Shown here in pieces: positions 17,744-27,311 of a stretch of DNA of 64,000 bases; position 1 is the stretch's first letter; each line of letters starts with the position of its first letter. The stretch covers positions 84,984 to 148,983 of the forward strand of contig JAQWNF010000011.1 in assembly GCA_029246415.1 (NCBI GenBank), given 5' to 3'. The position numbers and the translations under genes were made by a program. The notes beneath the pieces are model-generated. The model had not been told where the DNA came from. It did no database searches and was given only the letters and a program-made list of their open reading frames with translations. This DNA is from Glaciecola sp. (GTDB lineage: Bacteria > Pseudomonadota > Gammaproteobacteria > Enterobacterales > Alteromonadaceae).

Positions 17744-18676
17744 CTATTTTTCTGTGTTTTCTGAATCGTGTAAAAAAGGTTTGTTTACCCGCAACATGGC
17801 TTGTAATTCATCAATGTATTCGTCACCGCGCTCGGAATAAGCACCTAACGTATGCGTTAATGCCATGGCTCGCTCATAAGAGCCCTCTTGCATGTTGGGA
17901 TCATCAAACAGTTCAGCACGAGTGTAACGTAATTCACGGTAAGCCCGGTTACGATTGAGATTACGGATATATTGATACATCCCTTCGGCTGGTGAACTGA
18001 ATTTTGCGACTTCATGCGTCGCACCATCATTACGACGACTAGGCACGAAGCCACAGCCTTTAGTGTAACACCATAAACCAAAGTAGTTATAGCCTTGAGT
18101 AGCAAAACGCGAAGTGCCCCACCCTGATTCGTTGGCTGTTTGCACCTGAACTAACTCAACCGGTACTGTGTGAACTCTAAGTAACAAACGCGCTATCACA
18201 GCGCCAGTATTCTGTTCTTTGATACGGTATTCATCAAGTAAAAATACTATTTTTTCTTGTTCAGCGTCACTCAGATGTTCATTGATATATACGTCAATCG
18301 GCAATTCAAGATTACCCGACTCGATAGCTTGCGCTTCTAACGCTAAAATAAATGCACGTTTTTGTAGTAAAATAGCGTTGTTTTGTTCTGCGAAATGTCG
18401 AATAAAATCAAAATAAACCGTTTTCTTTTCTTTTACATCAGTAAAACTAGCAAAATCAGGAATTGGATAATCATCAGTAATAATATCGTCTGATGCCGCA
18501 CCATGAGGCATCGCAAAGAGCTCTAAAGAACGTGTTAATGTTTTTTTTTCAACAGAGACAATGGAATCAACTTTGCGTTGTTTACTCACAGTTGTATCCG
18601 TTGATATCCAAAATGGATAGATAACGGCCCATGCTATGACGCAGCCAAAACCTAAATATACAATGCTTCTAAGCAT
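17744..18676 (-). CDS. bax: Bax-like glucosaminidase-family protein
   Basis: A 310-residue protein with an N-terminal membrane anchor (about residues 5-24) and a C-terminal glucosaminidase domain. The catalytic region QTANESGWGTSRFA carries the expected Glu, followed by NYFGLWC and the RNDGATHEVAKF-type segment of the Bax/FlgJ group. Members cleave glycan strands of peptidoglycan or related N-acetylglucosaminyl bonds in the periplasm. The ATG at 18676 is preferred; the longer frame starts with a TTG at 18730 and would overlap the upstream gene by 62 bases, whereas this start overlaps it by eight. Confidence 0.85.
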   Translation of the reverse strand: MLRSIVYLGFGCVIAWAVIYPFWISTDTTVSKQRKVDSIVSVEKKTLTRSLELFAMPHGAASDDIITDDYPIPDFASFTDVKEKKTVYFDFIRHFAEQNNAILLQKRAFILALEAQAIESGNLELPIDVYINEHLSDAEQEKIVFLLDEYRIKEQNTGAVIARLLLRVHTVPVELVQVQTANESGWGTSRFATQGYNYFGLWCYTKGCGFVPSRRNDGATHEVAKFSSPAEGMYQYIRNLNRNRAYRELRYTRAELFDDPNMQEGSYERAMALTHTLGAYSERGDEYIDELQAMLRVNKPFLHDSENTEK

Positions 18677-19403
18677 CGAAAGTGGTGTCGTCTTTTCTTG
18701 ATTCGTGTGTTTCGATGATGTCGTTTTCAATTTGGTATCCTACTAAATCTGCGTAAATTTTTCCTTTTAACGTCAACATAAAAGGCACGGTATAGAAGAA
18801 TAATAGTCCATAGGTTAATGCCGATGCGATAATTAACAACAAAATAATGCCATGAATAAATACAAAAGAACTTAAATACTTACTCGTTAATTTAAATGAT
18901 AGTTTGATTGCTTGAAACGGTGAAGCCCCTTTATCGACCATCAATGGAAGTACTAAAGACGTTACCACCCACAAATATAGACCTGGAATGATAAATAGTT
19001 GAAAGCCGACACTGATCCACAAGGATATAAAAATAGACACCATGCCTAATAAAAATATTCGAGGGAAATATGCCAACATATCCAGTGGTTTAATTGGTTT
19101 GCCTACCGCTGAGCGGATCCCCATCACTAAAAAAGCCGTAATAATCGGGGCCATAAAAAACATCATGAGCATTTCTAATTGCAAGGCAGTCGAACGTTCA
19201 ATCTCAAGTGGATTAGCAATACCAAAAACGGATAACAATATCATGGCAAACACAACCACAGCAGCAAATGTTAAAAACATTGCACCTATAAATGGAAATA
19301 TTTGGATTTTGGTTTGCTGATGCGAATAACGTAATAAGGATTTAATATTAAATACATATTGACCATTTAACGCAGCTTCTACTTGGCTATAAGATGACGA
19401 CAT
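18669..19403 (-). CDS. Uncharacterised polytopic membrane protein
   Basis: A 244-residue protein with about six hydrophobic segments. The N-terminal soluble part (residues 1-30) and a short charged C-terminal tail are probably cytoplasmic. It has features of the broad YciC/BPSS1780-like group of bacterial inner-membrane proteins, such as a PGLYLW turn and a late FKLTSKY segment, but I cannot name a function. It overlaps the bax start by eight bases and follows the LysE gene by 17, so these minus-strand genes are likely one transcript with the RND pump upstream. Confidence 0.75.
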   Translation of the reverse strand: MSSSYSQVEAALNGQYVFNIKSLLRYSHQQTKIQIFPFIGAMFLTFAAVVVFAMILLSVFGIANPLEIERSTALQLEMLMMFFMAPIITAFLVMGIRSAVGKPIKPLDMLAYFPRIFLLGMVSIFISLWISVGFQLFIIPGLYLWVVTSLVLPLMVDKGASPFQAIKLSFKLTSKYLSSFVFIHGIILLLIIASALTYGLLFFYTVPFMLTLKGKIYADLVGYQIENDIIETHESRKDDTTFDA

Positions 19404-19420
19404 AAGACTCTTTATACTAA

Positions 19421-20089
19421 TTAAAACAAAACTAAACTGATAGCTAATACTATCAATACCACACCCATCAATCTATCAATAACGTGCCTATATCGCTGTA
19501 AATATTGATCAATATGTGAATTTGAGAGTAACACACTTAGACTGATAAACCATATTCCTGTTGCAACAGCCAGATACACTCCGTATCCCCAACGCACAGA
19601 ATCACTAGTTGACGGCGCGACGACTACACTAAACAATGATAAAAAGAACAAGGTTGCCTTGGGATTTAGCCCGTTAGTCACAAAACCAAGCCGAAACGCC
19701 TGCCAGTTACTCTGAGGCTTTGGTTGTTGAGTACTAGCAGGTTGTTTAGTAATAGTAGAACCACTAAGGCCATCATCATGAGCCATTTGTTCAGTCGGTT
19801 GACTGCGCATAGCCAACACGCCAATATAAAATAAATACCCTGCCGCCGCATACAGCATAATGTTGTACAACATAGGTGTATTTTTAATCAGTAAGCTCAA
19901 GCCCAATATTGAATACACTACATGTAACATGATCCCCAAACCAATCCCAATACTACTATAAATAGCAGCGCGTCGACCTTGGTTGATGACTTGTTTTAAG
20001 ACAATAGCAAAATCAGGCCCAGGACTCGCCACAGCAATAAGATGAACACCAGCAATAGTGATAAATTCAAGCCAGATAGAGTCAGACAT
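19421..20089 (-). CDS. LysE/RhtB family amino-acid exporter
   Basis: A 222-residue inner-membrane protein with six hydrophobic segments. It carries the LysE/RhtB signature SPGPDFAIVLKQ near residue 20 and the NPKATLFF segment in the middle. The family exports amino acids such as homoserine, threonine or lysine by proton antiport. The ATG at 20089 overlaps the stop of the RND permease by eight bases (ATGTCTGA); an upstream ATG at 20125 is also open but would give a 12-residue extension atypical of the family. Substrate is not predictable. Confidence 0.85.
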   Translation of the reverse strand: MSDSIWLEFITIAGVHLIAVASPGPDFAIVLKQVINQGRRAAIYSSIGIGLGIMLHVVYSILGLSLLIKNTPMLYNIMLYAAAGYLFYIGVLAMRSQPTEQMAHDDGLSGSTITKQPASTQQPKPQSNWQAFRLGFVTNGLNPKATLFFLSLFSVVVAPSTSDSVRWGYGVYLAVATGIWFISLSVLLSNSHIDQYLQRYRHVIDRLMGVVLIVLAISLVLF

Positions 20090-23000
20090 CGACAGCACTG
20101 TTATTTTGATTGGGTTCAGGTTCATGATTAGAGGCTAAAACTAAATATACATTCGGTAATACCACTAAAGTAAAAAATGTACCTAAAATCATGCCTGCAA
20201 CTAAAATAATGCCTATACTATTTCTCGCTTCAGCCCCTGCACCAGTGACTAAGACTAACGGAAAATGTCCAAGTACAGTGGCGGCCGTTGTCATTAATAC
20301 AGGGCGTAATCGAGTTTGTGCGGCTTGTTCGATGGCAGATAATTTGGACAAGCCTTCTTTCTGCATTTGATTAGCAAATTCAACAATCAAAATACCATTT
20401 TTTGCGACTAATCCTACCAAGGTGATAAAGCCGACTTGAGAATAGATATTAATCGTAGTGAAGTCTAAAAACGCAAACATCAATGCACCAGACAAAGCTA
20501 AAGGCACAGAGCCAAGTAACACTACTAACGGGTCTCGAAACGAATTAAACTGTACTGCAAGTAACAGATATACAAAGACTAAGGCAACTAACAACACCCC
20601 TTCCAATGAATTTCCTTCGCGGCGGATCTCGCGAGACTCACCAGCATAATCCACCGTATAATCAAGCGGTAATATGTCTTTTGCTGCTTGCTCCATCACT
20701 TGTAACGCTTGTTCTTTGGTTGTCCCTGGGATCACACCACCGAATAAACGAAAGGCATTTTTTTGTTGAAACTTAGATAATACTCGAGGCCCTACTTCAG
20801 TTGTCAACTGCGCAATACTGCTAACTAAAATCAAATCATTTGCAGGTGTACGTATATGTAAGGATAAAATATCATCAGGTGTTAGGCGGCCGTTTTGCTC
20901 CAGCATAGGGATAACACGATAGGCTTTGCCTAACTGGTCAAAACGATTGATATAATTACCAGACAAAAGGATATTTAATTGTGACGTCACCGATTGTAAA
21001 CTCATGCCAAGATCGGCAATTTTATCGCGATCAAGTAAAAACCTAACTTGTGGTAAATCAATTTTTAAATCTGTGTCTGCAAATAAAAATTTTCCAGATT
21101 GATTAATTTGCTGCAACATTGATTGCGCATAACGTTGCATATCAGCGTATGGGTCAGTGCTCATCACTACCATTTCCACATCAAAATTACCCGCTGTAGG
21201 CAATGCTGAATCAAGTACTGGAAACGCTTTTACCCCAGGTACACCCGAGAGCATTCCAAAAGCCTGCCAATATAAATCTTGTACACCTTGCTCTCGCTCT
21301 TCTGGTGGCACAAAATCCATACCACCAAATGTCGCGCCCGGATTGACAATTTGCCAAATGAACTTAGACCCATCAAGTAAACTCATGGTATCCACAACAT
21401 CATCCATATTAGTCATGCTATAGGCTAAAGAAGCTTCTGGTGCAGATTCGACAATCACTGTTATGCCTGATTGGTCTTCTGTCGGTGCTAACTCTTTTAA
21501 TGAAAACAAATAAAAAGGAACACTGAGTAAAGATAAAAACACCGCAACAAACAAAATCTGATTGCGCCATAATACAGAGCGCTGTAAAAAATGACCGTAC
21601 ATGGATTGGAGCTTGGCAAAAATTGCATTGACCTTGAGAGTGAATTTTCCTTCTTTGCCTCCTTCTGCATTAGCATATGCTGACATGATCGGGGATAGTG
21701 TGATTGCCACAAAGCCTGAAATCAATACGGCGATAGCCAAGGTAAATGCGAACTCTTTAAAAAGCGCACCAGATAAGCCAGTTAACAAACCAATTGGCGC
21801 ATACACCGCAGCCAGTGTAATCGTCATACTTAATATAGGTGTAAGTAGCTGACGAGAGCTGAACAATGCGGCATCAATGCGAGACATTCCTTTGCGCATA
21901 TGCCGGGCGACATTTTCTACAACAACAATCGCATCATCGACCACTAAGCCGACGGATAAGACGACGGCTAACACGGTAAGTAGATTTAAACTAAATCCCA
22001 TTAGTGTCATTGCCGCAATCGCACCCAAAATAGAAATCGGGATGGTAATTAACGGAACGAGCGCGGTGCGTATCGATCCCATCATAATAATAACGACCAA
22101 GCCCACTAACAAAATAGTTTCAGCTAAGGTAATAAATATCTCTAACAACGCAGAACGCATATAGATAGTGCCATCATAGCCGTCAGTAATACTCATACCT
22201 TGTGGTAGCGTTGGATTGATTTGCGCTAGTTTGTCATAAAGACGATCGCCTATCTCAATTTCATTGGCACCTGGTAAAGGCCAAACAGAAATATATAACA
22301 CGGTCTCTTTATCAAAACGTGCACTGGTCTCCCCTTCTGTTTCTCCTAGTTCCACTCGCGCAAAGTCACTGATCCTAAGTACCGAACTCCCGACTTTACG
22401 CACTATCAATGATTCAAAATCAGCCACAGTTTGTAATGCGGTATCAGCCATTAAACTGATCCGCTGCATATTATTTTCACTGCGACCTATGGTGGCAACT
22501 AAATTATTTGCTCGAAGCGCACTTGCAACATCATTGGCGGAAACATTTAATGCGTTCATTTTGTTATTATCTAACCAGATACGCATAGCAGGAATACGCC
22601 CACCTTCGAGGTTAACCCGCTGCACACCGGGTATGGTCGATAAATTAGGTACGACACGACGAGATAAATAATCAGATGCATCTGAGCGGGATATGTTTGC
22701 GTTTTCTTCATCAAACAACACGGTGAGATAAAATACAGCAAAAGGTCGATCAGCCCGAACAACTTGGATTGCAGGATCTTCTGCGCCTTGGGGCAATTCA
22801 AAGCGAATTTGGTCCAAACGTGAAGATAATTCGGCTAACGCTTTAGCGCTATCCACGTTGAGGTTTAACCATACAGTGACACGTGATAATCCTGGTGTAG
22901 TCGCTGAATCAATATAGTCAATTCCAGGTACAGAAGCTGCGGCTTTTTCAATTGGATCGGTTACAAAGCCCTGTACAATTTCAGCTGAAGCACCGATATA

Positions 23001-23189
23001 AGGGGTGGTAATCTCAATTGAAGCACTGTCTAATTTAGGAAATTGAAGAATAGGTAAATCCGATGCTGCACGCACTCCAATAAGGACAATTGCTAATGAT
23101 AAAACAATTGCTAATACCGGTTTGGTAGAAAATACATCAAGCCAACTCGGTTTACTAAATGCCCTAATTTCTTTGTCTGTATCAGCCAT
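20082..23189 (-). CDS. RND multidrug efflux permease (HAE-1 type)
   Basis: A 1035-residue AcrB/MexB-like inner-membrane pump that trades H+ for drug efflux. Twelve membrane segments are arranged around two large periplasmic loops. The proton-relay residues are kept: adjacent Asp-Asp in VGLVVDDAIVVVEN and the Lys in GLVAKNGILIVEFAN. The adaptor gene lies immediately upstream with a TAATG overlap and a LysE exporter follows. No TolC-like outer-membrane gene or local regulator is present, so it must use a TolC encoded elsewhere. Confidence 0.93.
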   Translation of the reverse strand: MADTDKEIRAFSKPSWLDVFSTKPVLAIVLSLAIVLIGVRAASDLPILQFPKLDSASIEITTPYIGASAEIVQGFVTDPIEKAAASVPGIDYIDSATTPGLSRVTVWLNLNVDSAKALAELSSRLDQIRFELPQGAEDPAIQVVRADRPFAVFYLTVLFDEENANISRSDASDYLSRRVVPNLSTIPGVQRVNLEGGRIPAMRIWLDNNKMNALNVSANDVASALRANNLVATIGRSENNMQRISLMADTALQTVADFESLIVRKVGSSVLRISDFARVELGETEGETSARFDKETVLYISVWPLPGANEIEIGDRLYDKLAQINPTLPQGMSITDGYDGTIYMRSALLEIFITLAETILLVGLVVIIMMGSIRTALVPLITIPISILGAIAAMTLMGFSLNLLTVLAVVLSVGLVVDDAIVVVENVARHMRKGMSRIDAALFSSRQLLTPILSMTITLAAVYAPIGLLTGLSGALFKEFAFTLAIAVLISGFVAITLSPIMSAYANAEGGKEGKFTLKVNAIFAKLQSMYGHFLQRSVLWRNQILFVAVFLSLLSVPFYLFSLKELAPTEDQSGITVIVESAPEASLAYSMTNMDDVVDTMSLLDGSKFIWQIVNPGATFGGMDFVPPEEREQGVQDLYWQAFGMLSGVPGVKAFPVLDSALPTAGNFDVEMVVMSTDPYADMQRYAQSMLQQINQSGKFLFADTDLKIDLPQVRFLLDRDKIADLGMSLQSVTSQLNILLSGNYINRFDQLGKAYRVIPMLEQNGRLTPDDILSLHIRTPANDLILVSSIAQLTTEVGPRVLSKFQQKNAFRLFGGVIPGTTKEQALQVMEQAAKDILPLDYTVDYAGESREIRREGNSLEGVLLVALVFVYLLLAVQFNSFRDPLVVLLGSVPLALSGALMFAFLDFTTINIYSQVGFITLVGLVAKNGILIVEFANQMQKEGLSKLSAIEQAAQTRLRPVLMTTAATVLGHFPLVLVTGAGAEARNSIGIILVAGMILGTFFTLVVLPNVYLVLASNHEPEPNQNNSAVDV

Positions 23190-24259
23190 TATTGTTGCTC
23201 CGCAATCTTAACCCATAGCCCTTCGCGCAACTTAAACGCACCTAATGTTGCAATTGGTGAGTCAGTAACAAAGTCAGCAGCAATAATAACGTCATTACCT
23301 TGTTTCGCTAATACGGTTACTTCTTGGCGTACAGCACGGTATTGATTATTGTCATCTAGCTTCAATACATATACAAAACTGCCAAGAGGTGAATATCTAA
23401 CAGCGGTATCCGCAACTACATAAGCGGATTGTTGTGATAATGACGGGATCTCTACTTGGACAAAACTACCAGGAGATAACGCTTTGTCACTATTATCAAT
23501 CGCTATGCGTATTTTAACTGAACGGTTTACTGGATTTAACACCTGTGATTTTGCGATTATCGAACCGTTTATTTTGCGACCTTGATAATTAACCGCCAAC
23601 ATCCTGCCGACATCAATAGCTGAAAGTGCTTGTGGTACATCAACCTCAACCCAAATAGGATCGATATCTCCCATAAGCGAGGTTAATTCAGAGTTTGCTT
23701 CAATATATTGACCGACTTCTAGTGAATGTAAGCCTAGCACTCCAGGAAAAGGGATCATGACTTGTTTTTTAGCTATGTTTGCTTTGATAGCATCCGCTTG
23801 AGCATTGACTACATCTAGTTGTGCTAATGCGCGATCGTATTGTTCTTTACTCGATGCGTTGACCTTGATTAATCTACCCAATCTATCTACATCAAGCTGT
23901 GCTAGTGCTATTTGGGCAGCAATAGCTGCTAATTGAGCAGATTCTTCGCTTATATCTATTTGCACAAACACAGAACCTTTTGCGATAGCTTGACCCGCTT
24001 CGCCATTGACCGCAGTAATAATGCCTGATTGTTGATTGGTTAAACTTATCAGTTGCGGAGCAACTGTTTCAGCAGATAATGACGACATGGTTCGCCATTG
24101 AGTCGTTGTTAACGATTGTGCGTGGACTGTTTCGCTAGGTTCAGGAAAAGACTCGCCAAAGGCTATTGCTGCCATGACTTGATTGTATTTGATGAAGCTT
24201 AAGCTCACAAAAACAGCCACACAAATAACAATAGCGACACACCAACGAAACAACGACAT
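23189..24259 (-). CDS. RND efflux periplasmic adaptor (membrane fusion protein)
   Basis: A 356-residue adaptor with an N-terminal membrane segment, a lipoyl/barrel-sandwich domain (QSGIITAVNGEAGQ in the first half), a short alpha-hairpin around residues 110-150, and a beta-barrel. It joins the RND permease to an outer-membrane channel. The ATG at 24259 has an AGGGA site; the longer frame begins with a TTG at 24310 and has no clear site. The stop overlaps the permease start (TAATG), so the two are translationally coupled. Confidence 0.9.
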   Translation of the reverse strand: MSLFRWCVAIVICVAVFVSLSFIKYNQVMAAIAFGESFPEPSETVHAQSLTTTQWRTMSSLSAETVAPQLISLTNQQSGIITAVNGEAGQAIAKGSVFVQIDISEESAQLAAIAAQIALAQLDVDRLGRLIKVNASSKEQYDRALAQLDVVNAQADAIKANIAKKQVMIPFPGVLGLHSLEVGQYIEANSELTSLMGDIDPIWVEVDVPQALSAIDVGRMLAVNYQGRKINGSIIAKSQVLNPVNRSVKIRIAIDNSDKALSPGSFVQVEIPSLSQQSAYVVADTAVRYSPLGSFVYVLKLDDNNQYRAVRQEVTVLAKQGNDVIIAADFVTDSPIATLGAFKLREGLWVKIAEQQ

Positions 24260-24430
24260 AACGATCCCTAAAAGATTAAATTTTATATGGTTTATTATAC
24301 GGAGGTTCAATCGAAAAGGAGTAATTCTTTATTGCATAATAATTAAATTATTAAACAAAAACAGTGTATTAAAATTTTGAATTGTATATGGGCTGAAAGC
24401 CCTGAAGTACCAATATCTGTAAGAAGATAA

Positions 24431-24517
24431 TGGTGCCCGGGGCCGGACTTGAACCGGCACACTCTTACGAGCGAGGGATTTTAAATCCCTTGTGTCTACC
24501 AATTTCACCACCCGGGC
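24431..24517 (-). tRNA. leuZ: tRNA-Leu (anticodon UAA)
   Basis: An 87-base class II tRNA with acceptor GCCCGGG/CCCGGGC, an encoded CCA, a TTCAAGTCC T-loop, and an anticodon loop TTTAAAA giving UAA. It lies in the order Gly-Cys-Leu after pgsA, the same as E. coli glyW-cysT-leuZ. Confidence 0.97.
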
Positions 24518-24548
24518 AACGAGTGCTTACGACATTGCGTAAGTATAG

Positions 24549-24622
24549 TGGAGGCGGAACCCGGAGTCGAACCGAGATCCACGGATTTGCAATCCGCTGC
24601 ATAGCCATTCTGCCATTCCGCC
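24549..24622 (-). tRNA. cysT: tRNA-Cys (anticodon GCA)
   Basis: A 74-base tRNA with acceptor GGCGGAA/TTCCGCC, encoded CCA, T-loop GGTTCGACTCC, and anticodon GCA in loop TTGCAAA. It is the middle member of the Gly-Cys-Leu cluster. Confidence 0.97.
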
Positions 24623-24655
24623 AGAATGTACATACCCAATCTCTCAAAGAAAAAT

Positions 24656-24731
24656 TGGAGCGGGAAACGAGATTCGAACTCGCGACCCCAACCTTGGCAA
24701 GGTTGTGCTCTACCAGCTGAGCTATTCCCGC
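24656..24731 (-). tRNA. glyW: tRNA-Gly (anticodon GCC)
   Basis: A 76-base tRNA with acceptor GCGGGAA/TTCCCGC, encoded CCA, D-loop AGCTGGTAGAGC, T-loop GTTCGAATC, and anticodon GCC in loop TTGCCAA. It is the first transcribed of the three-tRNA cluster. Confidence 0.97.
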
Positions 24732-24790
24732 GCTGTCTTTAGAAAGAATGGCCTCTCTCTTAAGAAGTGCGTGCATTGTACCTGCCAGAT

Positions 24791-24824
24791 AAAAACTGTC
24801 AACAGTAAAAAGCAGTTTTTTTTT
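24791..24824 (-). terminator. Possible terminator between pgsA and the tRNA cluster
   Basis: AAAACTG (24792-24798) can pair with CAGTTTT (24813-24819), flanked by T runs in both directions. It sits in the 155-base gap between pgsA and tRNA-Gly. The stem is short and AT-rich, so it may not act strongly. Confidence 0.35.
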
Positions 24825-24886
24825 AGTTTCATGCGAAATAATGATTGAATGCATTATTTTTACACAAATCGCGCATTTAATCAGCG

Positions 24887-25453
24887 CTATTTAGCGCCTT
24901 TCAATGCAGGGATAGCTGCTACAGTATAGACCCACATTGACCACAACGATAAAATAGTCGCAACGTATAGTAAAATATATCCTAAACTAACCCAAAAAAT
25001 TCGAAAGTCGAAAAAGTATTCCATGCCCGAAAGTAAGCCAATTAAGGCAAGCATTTGAGCGGTTGTCTTACATTTACCGATGAAACTCACTTTTACATTA
25101 CTACTTAAGCCCATCTGCCCCATCCATTCACGTAATGACGATACATAAACTTCACGTGATAATAAAATTATCGCAGGGATCGTAATCCACAAAGTTTGAT
25201 AAGTGTGTGTAATCATAATGAGTGCAGTTGCGACTATTAACTTATCGGCGACAGGATCTAAAAACGCACCAAAGGCACTACTTTGTTTTAACTTGCGAGC
25301 CAAATAACCATCAAACCAATCGGTTATTGCAGCTAACCAGAAAATAAACGCCCCCGCTTCATGTGCCCAACGCCAATCTAAGAAGTAGACGACGACAAAT
25401 ACAGGAATAAGGACAACACGAAACATGGTAATCAGGTTAGGTAAAGTATACAT
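24887..25453 (-). CDS. pgsA: CDP-diacylglycerol-glycerol-3-phosphate 3-phosphatidyltransferase
   Basis: A 188-residue inner-membrane enzyme that makes phosphatidylglycerophosphate, the committed step to phosphatidylglycerol and cardiolipin. The CDP-alcohol phosphotransferase motif is complete: Asp48-Gly49, Ala52-Arg53, Gly62, Asp66 and Asp70. Length and topology match PgsA. It lies 16 bases after uvrC and before the Gly-Cys-Leu tRNAs, the same arrangement as in E. coli. Confidence 0.96.
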   Translation of the reverse strand: MYTLPNLITMFRVVLIPVFVVVYFLDWRWAHEAGAFIFWLAAITDWFDGYLARKLKQSSAFGAFLDPVADKLIVATALIMITHTYQTLWITIPAIILLSREVYVSSLREWMGQMGLSSNVKVSFIGKCKTTAQMLALIGLLSGMEYFFDFRIFWVSLGYILLYVATILSLWSMWVYTVAAIPALKGAK

Positions 25454-25469
25454 ATACTACTTATTAAGA

Positions 25470-27299
25470 TTAGGTATGTAGGTGATCATATATGATTTCA
25501 GCCATTTGAGCACTAATTCCCGGTACTTTTTGTATTTCATCTTGACTCGCTTTTTTCAAACCTTGCAAACCGCCCATGTATTTTAATAGCGCTTGGCGAC
25601 GTTTGCCTCCTACTCCAGGAATCGATTCTAAAGTGGAAGTCGTTTTAATCTTTTGTCTACGATTACGATGTCCAGCAATCGCAAAGCGGTGTGATTCATC
25701 TCGAATATGTTGAATTAAATGTAATCCTGGTTGATCGGGATTCATCGGAATGATTTCGTGTGAGCCAGCCATAATTAAGGTTTCGAGCCCCGCTTTACGA
25801 CTGGTACCTTTTGCTACACCAATTAATAACGGCTTTTTAGCATAGGGCCATTTATCAAAATGCGCTTCTGCTTGTCCTAGCTGACCTTTACCACCATCAA
25901 TAAAAACAATATCAGGAATTTTATCTTCATCTTGTTGTGTGTATTTATAACGACGTGCTAACACCTGTGCCATAGCTGCATAATCATCCCCGCCCGTAAT
26001 GCCTTCAATATTATATAGACGATAATCAGACTTTAACGGTCCGTCACGATTAAACACCACACAAGATGCGACAGTCTGCTGGCCAGAAGTGTGAGAAATA
26101 TCAAAACATTCCATGCGTTGGATTGGTTCATCTCGTTCAATCACAGATTCAAGATCTTTGTATCGTGCGAACATCGACTTTTGTTGAGTCTGTTGACTGA
26201 TCAGCGCATTCTCTGCATTTTTATTAGCTAACTCTAAATAACGACGTTTACTATCACGGGCACCAGCAAAAAACTTCACTTTATATTTAGCATGTTCACT
26301 GAGCGCATCAGCAACCGCATCTTGTTCAGGTAACGCTTGTGGCAACACGATCTGTTTAGGAATAGTTTTATTTCCAGCTAAATAAAACTGTAATATAAAA
26401 GACTGTAATGCGTCATCAATACCTAAGATAGTTGGGATTTTTGGAAAAAATGATTTGGCACCGAGTAATTTACCATCTCGCACAAACATTACTTGAATAC
26501 AGGCCCCGCCATGTTTATAGGCAAAACCAAACACATCCATTTCTTCTTGTGCTCCACTGACCCACTGTTGTTCTTGAACTTTACGCAGAGCACCAATTTG
26601 ATCGCGTAGTTTAGCTGCTTGCTCAAAGCGTAACTCAATGCTCGCTTTTTCCATTTGTTTGACTAATGTGTCAATAACTTGCTGATCTTTTCCTTTTAAA
26701 AAAAGCTTCGCCAACAATACTTGTTCGGCATACTCAGTATCTGAAATATGGCCTTTGACACAAGGAGCACTACAGCGCTGCATCTGATATTGCAAACAAG
26801 GACGAGTACGCGCACGATAATACGCATCTTCACATTGACGAATTGGAAATATCTTTTGAAAAGTTCGTAAGCTTTCTTTCACTGCCCACGCGCTAGGATA
26901 TGGGCCAAAGTACTCGCCCTTTTGTTTTTGTGGACCTCTGTGCATAGAAATTTTTGGATGTTGATGATCCGAGATAAAAATAAAAGGATAGGATTTATCA
27001 TCTTTTAAGAGGACGTTATAGCGTGGACGATATTTTTTAATGAAATTGTTTTCAAGAATAAACGCTTCAGTCTCGCTGCTAACAACGGTCACATCCATAC
27101 TGGCTATTTGCGAGACAAGAGCTTGGGTCTTGGAATTATCGTGTTTAGCTTTAAAGTAGCTCGATACACGTTTTTTTAAATTTTTAGCTTTGCCTACATA
27201 GATAACATCTTCCTGGCTGTTATACATACGGTATACGCCAGGATGGTGTGTAAGCTTTTCTAGAAATGATTGATAATTAAATTCTATATTCAGTGGCAT
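25470..27299 (-). CDS. uvrC: Excinuclease ABC subunit C
   Basis: A 609-residue nucleotide-excision repair nuclease making the 3' and 5' incisions. The N-terminal GIY-YIG domain (GVYRMY, then VIYVGKAKNL) is followed by a Cys-containing region, a UVR motif around residues 205-235, the RNase H-like C-terminal nuclease domain starting near MECFDISHTSG, and a helix-hairpin-helix pair ending IPGVGGKRRQALL and VPGISAQMAEII. It is downstream of uvrY by 12 bases and upstream of pgsA. Confidence 0.97.
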   Translation of the reverse strand: MPLNIEFNYQSFLEKLTHHPGVYRMYNSQEDVIYVGKAKNLKKRVSSYFKAKHDNSKTQALVSQIASMDVTVVSSETEAFILENNFIKKYRPRYNVLLKDDKSYPFIFISDHQHPKISMHRGPQKQKGEYFGPYPSAWAVKESLRTFQKIFPIRQCEDAYYRARTRPCLQYQMQRCSAPCVKGHISDTEYAEQVLLAKLFLKGKDQQVIDTLVKQMEKASIELRFEQAAKLRDQIGALRKVQEQQWVSGAQEEMDVFGFAYKHGGACIQVMFVRDGKLLGAKSFFPKIPTILGIDDALQSFILQFYLAGNKTIPKQIVLPQALPEQDAVADALSEHAKYKVKFFAGARDSKRRYLELANKNAENALISQQTQQKSMFARYKDLESVIERDEPIQRMECFDISHTSGQQTVASCVVFNRDGPLKSDYRLYNIEGITGGDDYAAMAQVLARRYKYTQQDEDKIPDIVFIDGGKGQLGQAEAHFDKWPYAKKPLLIGVAKGTSRKAGLETLIMAGSHEIIPMNPDQPGLHLIQHIRDESHRFAIAGHRNRRQKIKTTSTLESIPGVGGKRRQALLKYMGGLQGLKKASQDEIQKVPGISAQMAEIIYDHLHT

Positions 27300-27311
27300 T
27301 ATTGATAAATA

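Noticed and set aside
22264..22671. 135-codon plus-strand frame inside the RND permease
   Set aside because: Antisense shadow with no ribosome-binding site or recognisable domain; several similar frames occur along the same gene.
24430..24854. Two frames of 96 and 129 codons across the tRNA cluster
   Set aside because: They run through three well-formed tRNA genes, so coding is very unlikely.
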